Positions 11,138 through 21,802 of a stretch of DNA of 64,000 nucleotides are shown in pieces. Position 1 is the first letter of the stretch; each line of letters begins with the position of its first letter. This DNA is from Humulus lupulus (lineage: Eukaryota > Streptophyta > Magnoliopsida > Rosales > Cannabaceae), in assembly GCF_963169125.1 (NCBI RefSeq), contig NC_084795.1, positions 143,195,766-143,259,765 on the forward strand, given 5' to 3'. A program made the position numbers and the translations under genes. Below the pieces are notes generated by a model, which worked only from the letters and a program-made list of their open reading frames with translations, was not told the DNA's origin and made no database searches.

Positions 11138-11427
11138 ATTCAATTTAGATTTACTAATGTGGTTGAGTGCAATAGCTAAGTTAAAGTATGTGACTGAAAA
11201 TTTGTGTTTCTATTGAATTTGCTAAGGAATTTTGTAGATATAGACCCCATTATAGTCGTACTTTTGAACAACTATTATACAGGATTTGTCATCGTGAAAA
11301 GTGGAGTTTGCTACTTGGCTATGGTGTGTGTAGGTAAGAGAAAAAGCCTAAGGATGGTTCTGGCTGTTGGTGGGGATTCCATCCAAAATATGCATACTAT
11401 GACAAACCAGACCTGTAGAGTTTGTTA

Positions 11428-13176
11428 GGCATATCAAACACTTAATATAAAATCAAGCCATCATCAGGCTATACACGTACGACTATGCCGTCCAAGACGC
11501 TTTACCAGGCCCTGGGTTCGCGGTCTATACCGTAAAGATATTCTAGGTATCCCTTGGGATCTCACCCTGGCAACTCGCACTCCGCATGCTATTCTCGGCC
11601 TTCACCGTTCCCGGCCCTTGCCATTCTCGGCCTTCACCGTTCCCGGCCTTCGCCGTTCCCAGCCATCGCCGTTCCACCATTTATGTACTCACATAATATA
11701 ACTAAACAAATTTTTAAGCACATATAAATTCAATCAATGGGCCATGCCCTGCAACACAGTCATATAGGGTCGAGCCCTGCAACTCAATCATATAGGGTCA
11801 AGCCCTACAACACAAGCTCTATGGGAATAGTAGTTTTCTTACCTGTCTCCTGAGCTTTCTATGCACCGATGTCCTAAGCACAGTTCCCTTGTCTGAGCCT
11901 CGCTGAAACCCTAGTCCCAACGCATTAAAAATTTCCACCCATCAAGTTCTAATCCATTAAATAGCTTTGGGCCATAATTCTAATCTTCGGGACGTTTAAT
12001 TCTATCAATCCGAGCAATAGAATCCATCACGAGCCTTAACTATTGAATTCCCGATCCTAAAACCTCTTAAAAACCCAAAAATTCATTAAGTGCCGCAGCC
12101 TTAGGAACTCATGCCACGGCCGCCAGCTAAACCCGAGGCCCTGCCTCAAAATAGCCCACACGCGTCGCGACCCTTCGTGAAGGGCGCCGTAGTGCGCCTT
12201 CAATTCTAGACGCCTCAAGTTCTAAGTGGGCCACGACTCAGCAAGAACAGTATCGAGGCCCGACCCCTCGAGCTCTGAAAAACCCACCATTTTCTCTACC
12301 ATAGTCAAGCCAAATACCCCTGAAATCCATCAAACAACCTTATCTATTTATCCCAGAAGTTCTACTATGATTCCAGTAGTAAAACCTAACAAACTCTAGC
12401 TTTAAAACTCATCAAACCCCAAAATTCAATCTCAAACTTTAGAACCTTAAGATAACCAGAAACTTAGCCAAATAATCATAGAATTCAGTGGTTAGAATCA
12501 CAATTAAAGATTTACCTTAGCCCTGCTTGAATCCACAGATTGATACTGAGCAATTTTCCAAGTTAGAAGCTCAAATCCTAGCTTGATTTGCAAAATTCCC
12601 CTTGGTAAGACTTAGAGAAAATAAAGAGAGAGAAGGGAGGATGCTTGGGTAGGTTTAGTGTATTCTGTATACTTCTCATGTTTTGTTTTATTTAACTTAG
12701 TCTCTTAGGTTACCTCAAGGCTCAGGGTACCAAAAACGTCCCCGATGGCAAAATGGTAAATTTCCCCAATATTCCCCCTAGACATTCTACCTCAAATATA
12801 TCTCCAAATATTTATTTCCATAACCCGATAACCCCATAAAATTATTGACAAACGAAATACCCCTCGACTCGCCCTGAGTCGGATTTTCGACCCCATTGTG
12901 ACTTTCCAGCTAACCGCTCCCTAGAATTGTCTCGGATCATGCAACACATATATATTGCAGGTATATCATAATTATCACATTTATGCCCTTAGCGGGATAA
13001 TATTGCAATCATGCCCCTAATAACCAAACGGGGCCCACACACATATTTAATTCACCTAAACATGCATCACTAATCACATATTCACAAAATTCACATATTA
13101 AACAATAATTCACTTATTGCCCTCCAGGCACCCTAATCAAGGCCCTAAGCCTTATTAGCAAACTTGGGTTGTTACA
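11428..13176 (-). repeat. Tekay-B 3' LTR, truncated
   Basis: It aligns by eye with 18509-20148 across most of its length, ending TTGTTACA at 13176. It holds about 100 bp absent from the right copy, including parts near 12040 and 12300-12355. Near 11580-11690 it carries a short tandem array (cggccttcaccgttccc and variants) that is shorter in the right LTR at 18660-18725. Confidence 0.85.
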
Positions 13177-13191
13177 ACTATCCCCTCCTTA
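13177..13191 (-). other. Polypurine tract of Tekay-B
   Basis: On the minus strand, taaggaggggatagt lies immediately before the LTR start TGTAACAACCC. It matches the Tekay-A tract (gaggggatagt) and follows the same pol-end phrase with tttcgaggatgaaatttctg. Confidence 0.8.
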
Positions 13192-13207
13192 CAGAAATTT
13201 CATCCTC

Positions 13208-14470
13208 GAAATTACCTGAATAACTCGGGATACCGCTCCCGCATCTCTGATTCTAATTCCCATGTCGCCTCCTCGACCTTGATGTTCCTCAACATCACTT
13301 TAACCAAAGCGATGGTCTTGCTCCGGAAGACTTTGTCCTTCCGGTCGAGAATCTGAACTGGTTTCTACTCATAAGACAAATCTTATTCTAGCTCCAAATT
13401 CTCATAACTCAGAATATGCATCGAATCAGACATATACTTCCGAAGCATGGACACTTGAAACACATTATGAACCCCTGATAAGGCTAGAGGCATTGCCAAT
13501 CTGTAAGCTACCTCTCCAACTCGTTCCAAAATCTCAAAGGGGCCAACAAATCTAGGGCTCAGCTTGCCCCAAACACCAAATCGTTTCACTCCCCTTAAAG
13601 GTGAAACCCTAAGGAACACATGGTCACTAACCTGGAACTCCACGCTCCTGTGTTTCAGATCTAAATAACTCTTCTAGCGACTCTGGAAGGCGAGCATTTG
13701 AGCCCTAATCTTCTCAACCGCCTCATTGGTCCTCTAAACCATCTTAGGACCTAAGTACCTTTCTCACCGGCCTCATCCCAATGGATAGGTGATCTGCACT
13801 TCCTCCCATAAAGCATCTCATACAGAGCCACTCCGATAGTCGCCTGATAACTGTTGTTCTACGAGAACTCAATCAAAGGAAGATACTAACTCCAATATCC
13901 CCCAAAATCTAGCACACAGGCTCATAGCATATCCTATAATATCTTAATCGTCCTCTCAGTCTATCCATCTGTCTGAGGATGATAAGCGGTACTAAACCGT
14001 AATTGTGTACCCATAGCCTTCTGCAGGCTTTCCTAGAACATGGAAGTGAAGGTGGGGTCCCTGTCGGATACTATCGACCTTGGAGCCCCATGCAGTCGAA
14101 CAATTTCCTTCACATATAGCTCAGCATACTGCTCCATAGTATAAGTCGTCGTGACTGGTAAAAAGTGGGTGGACTTGGTGTACCTATCCAAAATCACCCA
14201 CACGAAATCATGCTGTCCCACGGTCTTCGGCAACCCAACTACGAAGTCCATGGAGAAATCTTCCCACTTCCACTCCGAAATCCCTAGAGGCTGCGGCAAC
14301 CCTACTAGCCTCTGATGTTCAGGCTTGATCTGCCGACAAGTTAAGCACTTGGCCACATAATCCACCACATCTCTCTTCATGCCTGACCACCAATACAAAG
14401 CTCTCAAATCCTGGTACATCTTCGTCGTACCCGGATGTAAGGAATGGGGAGTGGTATGCAGTTAATCTAA
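13208..14470 (-). pseudogene. Tekay-B integrase and chromodomain remnant
   Basis: On the minus strand, 14419-14033 encodes the integrase zinc region (CLTCRQIK) and first catalytic Asp context ([13 protein letters not shown]), then SIVSDRDPTFTS with the second Asp. The stretch 14032-13644 is frameshifted. 13643-13383 gives the C-terminal DNA-binding part (VSPLRGVKRFG, LSPRFVGPFEILERVG). The last 170 bp contain VKVMLRNIKVEEATWELE, the degenerate chromodomain typical of Tekay-type integrases. The integrase inserts cDNA into the genome. Several stops and at least one frameshift make it non-functional. Confidence 0.8.
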
Positions 14471-16170
14471 AATCTCTCACCAATTATCTAAATCCATCAG
14501 AATATAGATCCGACCCTTGTACTTCAGTAACCCCATCTCTGAGATAGAAAAGTCCTTAGCCGCTCTGACTAAGACGTTCTCCCTGTAACCCCTCAATTGG
14601 GAATCATTCCCCTGTGCCTCCTTGATCTTCTCAAGGAGCGTAGACTGGAGAGTGATGTTGGCTAATCGACCAACCAACAACTCTATACCCGCTCTGGTCA
14701 TCTCCTCCGCTAGCTTATCAGATATCTGTCTCGAACTGAATAGTTGTCTTGGGCCCTTCTGGCTCAATGCATCAGCAACTACATTAGCCTTCCCAGGATG
14801 GTATAGGATATCACAATCATAATCCTTAACCAACTCCAGCCCCGTCTTTGGTGCATATTCAAATCCTTCTGAGTAAAGAAGTACTTTAAACTCTTATGGT
14901 CGGTGTATATCTCGCACTTCTCACCATATAGATAATGTCTCCAAATCTTAAGTGCGAACACCACCACTGCCAATTCTAGATCATGTGTGGGATATCTCTG
15001 CTTATACTCCTTTAACTGTCTCGATGTGTAGGCTATCACCATCCCAGCTTGCATCAACAAACAACCCAAACCATGTCTGGAAGCATCACAATAAACCACG
15101 AACTTCTCATTGTCCATCAGCAGACTCAACACTAGCGTGGTGATTAGTCGCCACTTCAACTCTTTGAAACTGTTCTCACATTTGTCTGTCCAAACATACT
15201 TTGTCTTCTTTTTTATCAATTCTGTTAATGGCATAGCTATCCTGGAGAACCCCTTAACGAACCGCCGATAATACCCTGCCAATCCCAGAAAACTCCTCAC
15301 CTCAGGAACACTACTTGGTCTAGGCCAGTCTCTCACTGCCTCAATCTTACTTGGGTTAACCAGAATCCCCTCCTTACTGATGATATGGCCCAGAAATGTA
15401 ACTTGTGGTAACCAAAGCTCGCACTTGCTGAACTTAGCATATAACCTATGCTCTCTTAACTCCTACAATACCATACGTAGATGTTGCTCATGCTCTGATT
15501 CTGACTGAGAGTACACTAGAATGTCGTCGATGAACACAATTACGAACTTATATAAATAATCCTTGAAGTCCCTGTTCATCATGTCCATAAAATTTGCTGG
15601 GGCATTGGTTAATCCAAAGGACATAACCAGGAATTCATAGTGTCCATACCTCGTGCAGAAAGTGGTCTTTGGTATGTCCTCCTCTTTGATCCTTAATTGA
15701 TGGTAACCCGACCGGAGATCTATCTTAGAAAACATTGTCTTTCCCTGCTACTGGTCAAACAAATCATCAATCCTAGGCAGTGGGTACTTATTCTTAATGG
15801 TCAACTTGTAAAACTCCCTGTAGTCAATACACATCCTAAGAGATCCATCCTTCTTCTTAACAAACAACACTGGAGCACCCCATGGCGAGAAACTCGGTCT
15901 GATGAACCCCAAATCCAGTAACTCCTGCAACTGAATCTTTAACTCCTTCAACTCCGCCGGAGCCATTCTATAAGGTGTCCTAGATACTGGCTCCGCTCCT
16001 GGTACCAACTCTATAACAAAATCAATCTCCCGCTGCAGCGGCAGCCCTGGCAGATCTGCTGGAAATAAATCTGGAAACTCGCATACCAGCCTGGTCTCCC
16101 CCGGTCCAACCGGCACAACCTTAGAGATATCCACAACACTCGCTAGGAATCCTATGCAACCTTCCTGCAT
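14471..16170 (-). pseudogene. Tekay-B reverse transcriptase and RNase H
   Basis: From 16170 leftward the frame reads through RT motifs: [20 protein letters not shown], then [13 protein letters not shown], then the catalytic [12 protein letters not shown]. RNase H follows with [31 protein letters not shown] and [12 protein letters not shown], and the [17 protein letters not shown] end ([13 protein letters not shown]). Gag C-terminus, protease, RT and most of RNase H share one frame, with stops near 15747 and 15460. A frameshift near 14840 shifts the RNase H end and integrase start. The enzyme would copy element RNA into DNA and remove the RNA strand. Confidence 0.85.
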
Positions 16171-16176
16171 CAGGTC

Positions 16177-16632
16177 TCAGGCCTTCAATACTAAAATCAC
16201 AGGTACCCGCAGTCCACTAGTTGTTCCCACAAATACAAAGGGTGCCTCCCCTTCTGGTTCAAAAGTCACCATTCTGCGCTTACAGTCAATCGTCGCCCCA
16301 TACTTCGATAGCCAATCCATCCCTAGGATTACATCGAAGTCATCCATCGCAAGTTCAATTAGATCAGCAAAAAATTCCCTACCATCTACCTCTATGGGTA
16401 AAGCCCTAATCCACCTCCTAGAGACTACCAGTTCCCCAGTCGGCAGCAAAGTCTGAAAACCCCTAGCATACAGAACACTAGGTCTACACAACTGATCTAT
16501 CACTTTAGCAGACACAAACAAATGAGTAGCTCCCGAATCAAACAATTCATTATAAGAAGAACCAGCACTAGAAATTTGTTCTGTCACAACTGAGGGGCTA
16601 ACTTCCGCCTCCATCTGAGTCAAAGTAAACAC
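16177..16632 (-). pseudogene. Tekay-B aspartic protease
   Basis: The minus-strand frame contains FDSGATHLFVSAKVIDQLC with the catalytic DSGA triad, then VILGMDWLSKYGATIDC, the conserved second half of retropepsins in this lineage. It cleaves the Gag-Pol precursor. It reads in the same frame as the preceding gag C-terminus and the following RT and is separated from RT by a stop at 16171-16176. Confidence 0.85.
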
Positions 16633-17741
16633 CCTGGTAGGAGCGAGACTGTCGCCTTGCTTTGGCTCCTCCTTCCTTGCTTGTGTGTAGTCCTTCTTCA
16701 GATGATTGGCACTCCCACAGACAAAGGAGGCCCTAATCCTGCACTCACCCTGATGTCATCGTCTGTACCGAGGGCACGCTGGGAAACTCCTCCAATTGTC
16801 ACTTCCGCCCTGACGGCCACTAAAACCACCCCGTGCCCTCCTATCTGAACTGGGAGGAACAAAGGAATATGGGGCCTTCCTCTTCTGCTCACTGGAGCCA
16901 CTACCCCGACTAGGTCCAATAAAAGGAGGCACTGTCCTCCTGGCATCGCGCCTGACAGCACTCTCTCTCCAAATCTGGTCCTCGACCCCCTCAGCTGTAA
17001 GGGCCTTGTCTACAACCTGAGCGTAGGTAGTAGTCTCTCGATCCAAGGTGATCTTCACATCACAAGTGATCATAACATTCAATCCCTGTACAAACATGTC
17101 TTATCTTGCCGCATCTGTCGGCACTAAATCTGGCACAAACTTCGCCAATCGGTCAAATTTCAAAGCGTACTTTGTCATGGTCATCCGGTTCTAGATCAGG
17201 TTGATAAACTCATCAACCTTCGCAGCTCGGACTGTAACACTATAATACTTCTCGTTGAAAATGTTCCTGAACTTTTCCCAGGTCATAACTATCACATTCC
17301 TCCTCTGAACTACTACATCCTACCAGATGCGGGCATCCTCTCTGAACATGTAGCTTGCACAAGCTACCCTCTCGTTCCCCTCAACACTCATAAAGTCGAG
17401 AATAGAGGAAATCATATTCATCCACTGGCTGCCCGCAGTGGGTCTGGTCCACCCTCAAAGGAGGGAGGATGCTGCTTTCTGAACCTCTCATACAATGGTT
17501 CCTACTTGTTCTCCACAAAAGGTTGGACTGGCGCTGACGCCATAACCTGCTGAATTGGCAATCCCATGACTTGAGGAGGGGCCTGCTGCCTCAACTGGAG
17601 GAGTTCTTCCTCTATTCGTTGCAGTCTTGCTTCCATTTCGGCAAACATCTGTTGCCAATTCTGTGGGGTAGGTGGAGGGTCTTAACCTTGGTTATCTTCC
17701 TCAGCCCGAATGCCGCGGAGTCTAGATGATTGACGAGGCAT
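16633..17741 (-). pseudogene. Tekay-B gag
   Basis: The likely start is the minus-strand ATG at 17739-17741 (MPRQSSRLRGIRAEE). A glutamine-rich helix (EELLQLRQQAPPQ) and the gag core opening (EPLYERFRKQHPPSFEGG) follow. The C-terminal part (17097-16698) is basic and glycine-rich with TTYAQVVDKALTAEG. The zinc knuckle near 16750-16690 is degraded (CPRYRR, then a stop, then CGSANHLKKD). The core is broken by several stops and a frameshift between about 17100 and 17460. Gag forms the particle that packages element RNA. Confidence 0.75.
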
Positions 17742-18060
17742 CTCAACAGATTTGCCTGCAACCAATGACGCCGCTCATCAGGCATGACAACAACATCCAA
17801 AGCCACCTCCCAATCACATCAGTCAACCATGAGCAATAATCCACATAACACACAGATAGCATATAGCACACAATGGGACATGCCTTGACATCATGCATAC
17901 ATTAAATCATTCATCATGCTCTATATGGAGAAAGTAGGAAAACATGGCATTTAAGCACATAATCAAACATACAATTCAATTATTACCAACCAACCTTGAG
18001 TCGAGCTTGCCACTGACAGTGAGCGTACATGTTCGGTCATTCTTTAGAATACATAAACCT
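17742..18060. other. Untranslated leader of Tekay-B
   Basis: AC-rich sequence between the primer site and the gag start. No separate gene is seen. It matches in position and composition the leader of Tekay-C at 61087-61514. Confidence 0.7.
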
Positions 18061-18078
18061 TGGCTCGCTCTGATACCA
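18061..18078 (-). other. Primer binding site of Tekay-B (initiator tRNA-Met type)
   Basis: The minus strand reads TGGTATCAGAGCGAGCCA three bases inside the LTR. TGGTATCAGAGC complements the 3' end of plant initiator methionine tRNA, the usual primer of this lineage. Confidence 0.88.
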
Positions 18079-18081
18079 AGT

Positions 18082-20148
18082 TGTAACGCCCTAGTGCCTT
18101 AGAGCTATTACTAAGTGAGTTTAAAGTGTGCACTTAGCTCACTAATCGAGGTTTTAGGACAAAAGGGTAATTAAACCATAATCAGAGTCAAAAACTTGAG
18201 AATAAACCTTTCATTGAAAATTATAAGGCATTTAACACTTGGGATCCCACAAACATTGTTTAGAAATATTTACAATTCAAAATATAACCATATTCGACTA
18301 AACGACAAAATTCAAGTTTAGTACAATCATCTCCCAAAAACACCCCTGGCCATGGCAGCCAGGCAGACCCGACATGTACGCACCGCTCGTCACGCTCACC
18401 ATACTCAAGGTTGATCAACTTTCCCCTTGCCTTTACCTGCACCATAGAGCACCCGTGAGCCAAAGCCTAGCAAGAAAACTGTCACAAGAAAATAATACAT
18501 GCATATCAAACACTTAATATAAAATCAAGCCATCATTAGGCTATACACATACAACCATGCCATCCGAGGCACTTTACAAGGCCCTGGGTTCGCAGTCTAT
18601 ACCGTAACGATATCCCAGGTATCCCTTGGGGTGTCGCCCTGGCAGCTCGCACTTCGCGTGCTAAACGCCGCCCCTAGCCCCTTGCCGTTCTCGGCCTTCG
18701 CTGTTCCCGACCTTCGCTGTTCCACCGTTTATGTACACACATAATATAACTAAATAGATATTTAAGCACATATAAATGCAATCAAAGGGCGACGCCCTGC
18801 AACACAGTGATATAGGGCCGAGCCCTGCAACTCAATCATATAGGGCCGAGCCCTGCAACACAAGCTCTATGGGAACAGTAGTTTTCTTACCTGTGTCCTA
18901 AGCTTTCCAAGCACCGATGTCCTGAGAACAGTTCCATAGTCCGAGCCTCGTCGAAACCCTAGTCACAACGCATTAACAATTTCCACCCATCAAGTTCTAA
19001 TCCATTAAATAGCTTTGGGTCATAATTCTAATCTCCGAGACGTTGAATTCTATCAATCTAGGTGATAGAATCCATCCCGAGCCTAAAACCTCTTAAAAAC
19101 CCAAAAATTCACTAAGCGCCACGACCCTAGGGATTCATGCCACAGCCCCCAGCTCAACCCGAGGCCCTACTTCAATATAGCCCACACGCACCGCAACCCT
19201 TCCTGAAGGGCGCCGTGGCGCGCTTCAATTCCAAACCCCCCAAGTTCTAAAGGGGTCGCGGCTCAGCAAGAACAGCATCGCGGCCAACCCCTCGATCCCA
19301 GAAAAACCCACCATTTTCTCTACCAAAGTTCTACTATGATTCCAGCAGCAAAACCTAACAAACTCTAGCTTTAAAACTCATCAAACCCAAAAATTCAATC
19401 TGAAAATTTAGAACCTTAAGATAACCAGAAACTCACCCAAATAATCACAGAATTCAGTGGTTAGAATCACAATTAAACATTTACCTTAGCCCTGCATGAA
19501 TCCACAGATTGATACTGAACAATTTTCTAAGTTAGGAGCTCAAATCCTAGCTTGATTTGCAAAATTCCCCTTGGTAAGACTTAGAGAAAATAAAGAGAGA
19601 GAAGGGAGGATGCTTGGGTCGGTTTAGTGTATTCTACATGCTTCTTATGTTTTGTTTTATTTAACTTAGTCTCTAAGGTTACCTCAAGGATCGGGGTACT
19701 TAAAACGTCCCCAATGGAAAAATGGTAAATTTCCTCAATATTCCCTCCTAGACATTCTAACCTCAAATATATCTCCAAATATTTATTTCCATAACCCGAT
19801 AACCCCATAAAATGAATGACACTCGAAATACCCTTCGACTCGCCCCGAGTCGGATTTTTGACCCCGTTGTGAATTTCCCGCCAACCGCTCCCTAGAACTA
19901 TCTCGGATCGTGCAACATAGATATATCACAGGTATATCACAATTATCTCATTTGTGCCCTCAGCGGGCCAAAATTTCAATCATGCCCCTAATAACTAGAC
20001 AGGGCCCACACACATATTTAATTCACCTAAACATGCATCACTAATCACATATTCACACAAATTCACATATTAAACAATAATTCACTTATTGCCCTCCAGG
20101 CACGCTAATCAAGGCCCTATGCCTTATTAGCAAATTTGGGTCGTTACA
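18082..20148 (-). repeat. Tekay-B 5' LTR
   Basis: In plus coordinates it begins TGTAACGCCC and ends CGTTACA, so it is a complete 2067 bp TG...CA LTR. It aligns with 11428-13176 from 18509 onward. Its family signature (gtgagccaaagcctagcaagaaaa near 18455) is shared with the Tekay-A, Tekay-C and Tekay-D LTRs and the solo LTR. Confidence 0.9.
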
Positions 20149-20185
20149 GTGTGGGTCGCGCCCCGACTAAGAAAGAGGTGCACTT
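20149..20185 (+). pseudogene. Tat-2 antisense gene, exon fragment left of the MITE
   Basis: These 37 bases read VGRAPTKKEVH in the frame that continues at 20708. This aligns with EAPTPEEVLYF of the Tat-1 antisense protein, so the Tekay-B insertion at 20148 landed inside this exon. Tat-2 runs in the same sense as Tat-1, with the antisense gene on the plus strand and gag on the minus strand. The 5' part of the gene and the left LTR of Tat-2 are not found left of Tekay-B. Confidence 0.6.
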
Positions 20186-20707
20186 AAGGCTGTGCAAAAA
20201 AAAATTCAACCCAAACAACCCGCCCAAACCAACTTGAAAAAACTGATAAAAAATGCAACCCGAAAAACCCGCCGTTCATTTGAAACCGCTCAATTATTAT
20301 ATTGGGCATGTTCAAATTTTTAGCAACCCACCTAATATAACCCGACCCGCCCAATTTAAGATTTCATATTTATTTTATTATTAATTATAAATATATACAA
20401 CTAAATTAAAATTATTTTTTTAATAAAAAACACTATATTTTAAAGTAACAATTATTTTAGTTACAAATACATACTAAAAATAGAGAGAATAATAAAAAAA
20501 TTAGTGAAGAATATTTTTTTAGAAAAATTTAAAAAAAAAAAAGTTTCGCCGGTTTGGGCAAGTTAACCCACCCAAATTGATGGTCGAATTGAACTTCAAT
20601 TTTTTTTAATTGGATGGGTTACGGGTTGAAAATTACCAATCCAATTATAAGTTTGGGGTTGTCAAACATCCACCGAACTCTCCCAAATAAATCAATGAAC
20701 ACCCCTC
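20186..20707. mobile_element. hAT-type MITE in the Tat-2 antisense exon
   Basis: A 522 bp non-coding insert flanked by ggtgcactt on both sides (20177-20185 and 20708-20716), which contains the 8 bp target duplication expected for hAT elements. The ends are imperfect inverted repeats: aaggctgtgcaa on the left and the complement of ttgaacacccctc on the right, close to the (C/T)AGGGGTGTTCA termini of plant hAT MITEs. The interior has cccgcccaaacc on one side and ggtttgggcaag on the other, giving long-range inverted similarity, and an AT-rich centre. No transposase is present. Removing it restores the exon reading frame. Confidence 0.75.
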
Positions 20708-21319
20708 GGTGCACTTTATGTATAACCTTATGTCGACTCCTAAATAAAAGGGCTTCTATTGTCTGGAAAAGGCCAACACTCAGGTCCAATTAATCGAAGT
20801 GACCATCTCCAATCTCGGATCATGGAAACAAGACATCTTTTTTGTCGAAGGCCTCCCTTCACTTCGTGAGTGGTTTCCTATCTCCTCGAGTAAGCATCCC
20901 ATTTTATTATTTTTTTTGTCATTATCATTGTTGTTGAGCTAACGATTGAGCTGGTGGTTTAGAGCACCTCAACATCCCTAACCCACCTGAGGTGCAACTA
21001 ACGTCTCTAAACTTGACTTGCTGCAGCATATCAGGGAGAGAAAGAAAACAGTTGTTTTTATGGACTAAGGTTCCTCTGGCAATGATAGTGATTGCTTTCA
21101 AGATGAGCCATCTCCCAATGCAAAGCGACCTGCTAGTGCATCTCCTACTTCTAGGGGGCAGGTGCCACCACTACTGTAGACCCAGACAGCACTTCCAACT
21201 CGCGAGTACCTCCTTCTCCCCCAGGTTCTTTGTCTTGCCAACTTATGACGTATTCGATGTTGCTCTAGGAAACTTTTCTAGTCCTCCACTTAGTACCTCA
21301 GCTCCTCAAAACCTTAATT
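20708..21319 (+). pseudogene. Tat-2 antisense gene, Transposase_28-like exon and next exon
   Basis: From the MITE to about 20889 the sequence reads FMYNLMSTP, a stop, then KGFYCLEKA and IFFVEGLPSLREWF. This matches in order FYGLKSQP, VGFYRLERY and FLTTGFPL of the Tat-1 antisense protein (Transposase_28-like domain). A splice donor follows (cgagtaagcat) and an acceptor near 20960. The next exon is polar and proline-rich with several stops, and is cut at 21319 by solo LTR-X. Beyond that insertion it continues at 46411. The function of this protein family is unknown. The assignment rests on alignment by eye with Tat-1. Confidence 0.65.
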
Positions 21320-21802
21320 TGATGCTCTAAACTTAAAAAACTGAGGCCCAAGTCCCGCATGAAGATTTTAAGAAACCGATCAGTGTGGAAAGAAACTTAT
21401 ATTAGGAACAAGAACATGCAAGCTCACAAAACCTCTTACCACACTTTATTTATTCACAAAGGTGCTCAACTTGGAGATCTGACTAGTAAGGCTTCTCTTG
21501 AACCCTAGAACACAAGAACAAGGCCATGCATGGATTTTAGATCACATGCATGCATAAAGAACCCTAGGATTTTGGGTTTGAATAAGAAGGAGAAGAATGA
21601 ATCACAATAGACAATTTTACTTACCTTGAACTTGGTTTGCTTAGGCTAGAACACTAGCTTCAATGGAGTCTCTGGTTGAGAGAGAAAGAGAGAGGAACAA
21701 AATGAGAGGGAGAAAAAGCCTCTAATTTTTCTTTTTAAGAGTAAGAAAAAAAATGAAATGGGAAGGGGAAGAGGGTGGCTCAGTTTTGGTGGAAAATGGT
21801 AG
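21320..21802 (-). repeat. Solo LTR-X, left part
   Basis: It starts TGATGCTCTAAAC directly after TAATT (21315-21319). The other end, ATATTCCACA at 46396-46405, is followed by TAATT (46406-46410). This is a TG...CA unit with a perfect 5 bp target duplication, split by the Athila element. The parts total about 1.1 kb. No gag or pol of its own is present, so it is a solo LTR. Orientation is inferred as minus because that strand gives a TGTGGAATATT start and a leader-like stretch ending in gtaagtaaaattg. Its superfamily was not identified. Confidence 0.7.

Larger units (their letters stand above)
11428..20148 (-). mobile_element. Tekay-B: Ty3/gypsy element, left LTR truncated
   Basis: This is a minus-strand element with parts in the order expected on the minus strand: 5' LTR (18082-20148), primer site, gag, protease, RT, RNase H, integrase, chromodomain remnant, polypurine tract and 3' LTR (11428-13176). 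The 3' LTR lacks about its last 430 bp in plus coordinates, because similarity to the right LTR starts abruptly at gcatatcaaacacttaat. The right flank at 20149 reads gtgtg and continues as an exon of the Tat-2 antisense gene. The left flank is unrelated, so the target duplication is lost. Coding frames are broken by several stops and at least three frameshifts. Confidence 0.88.
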
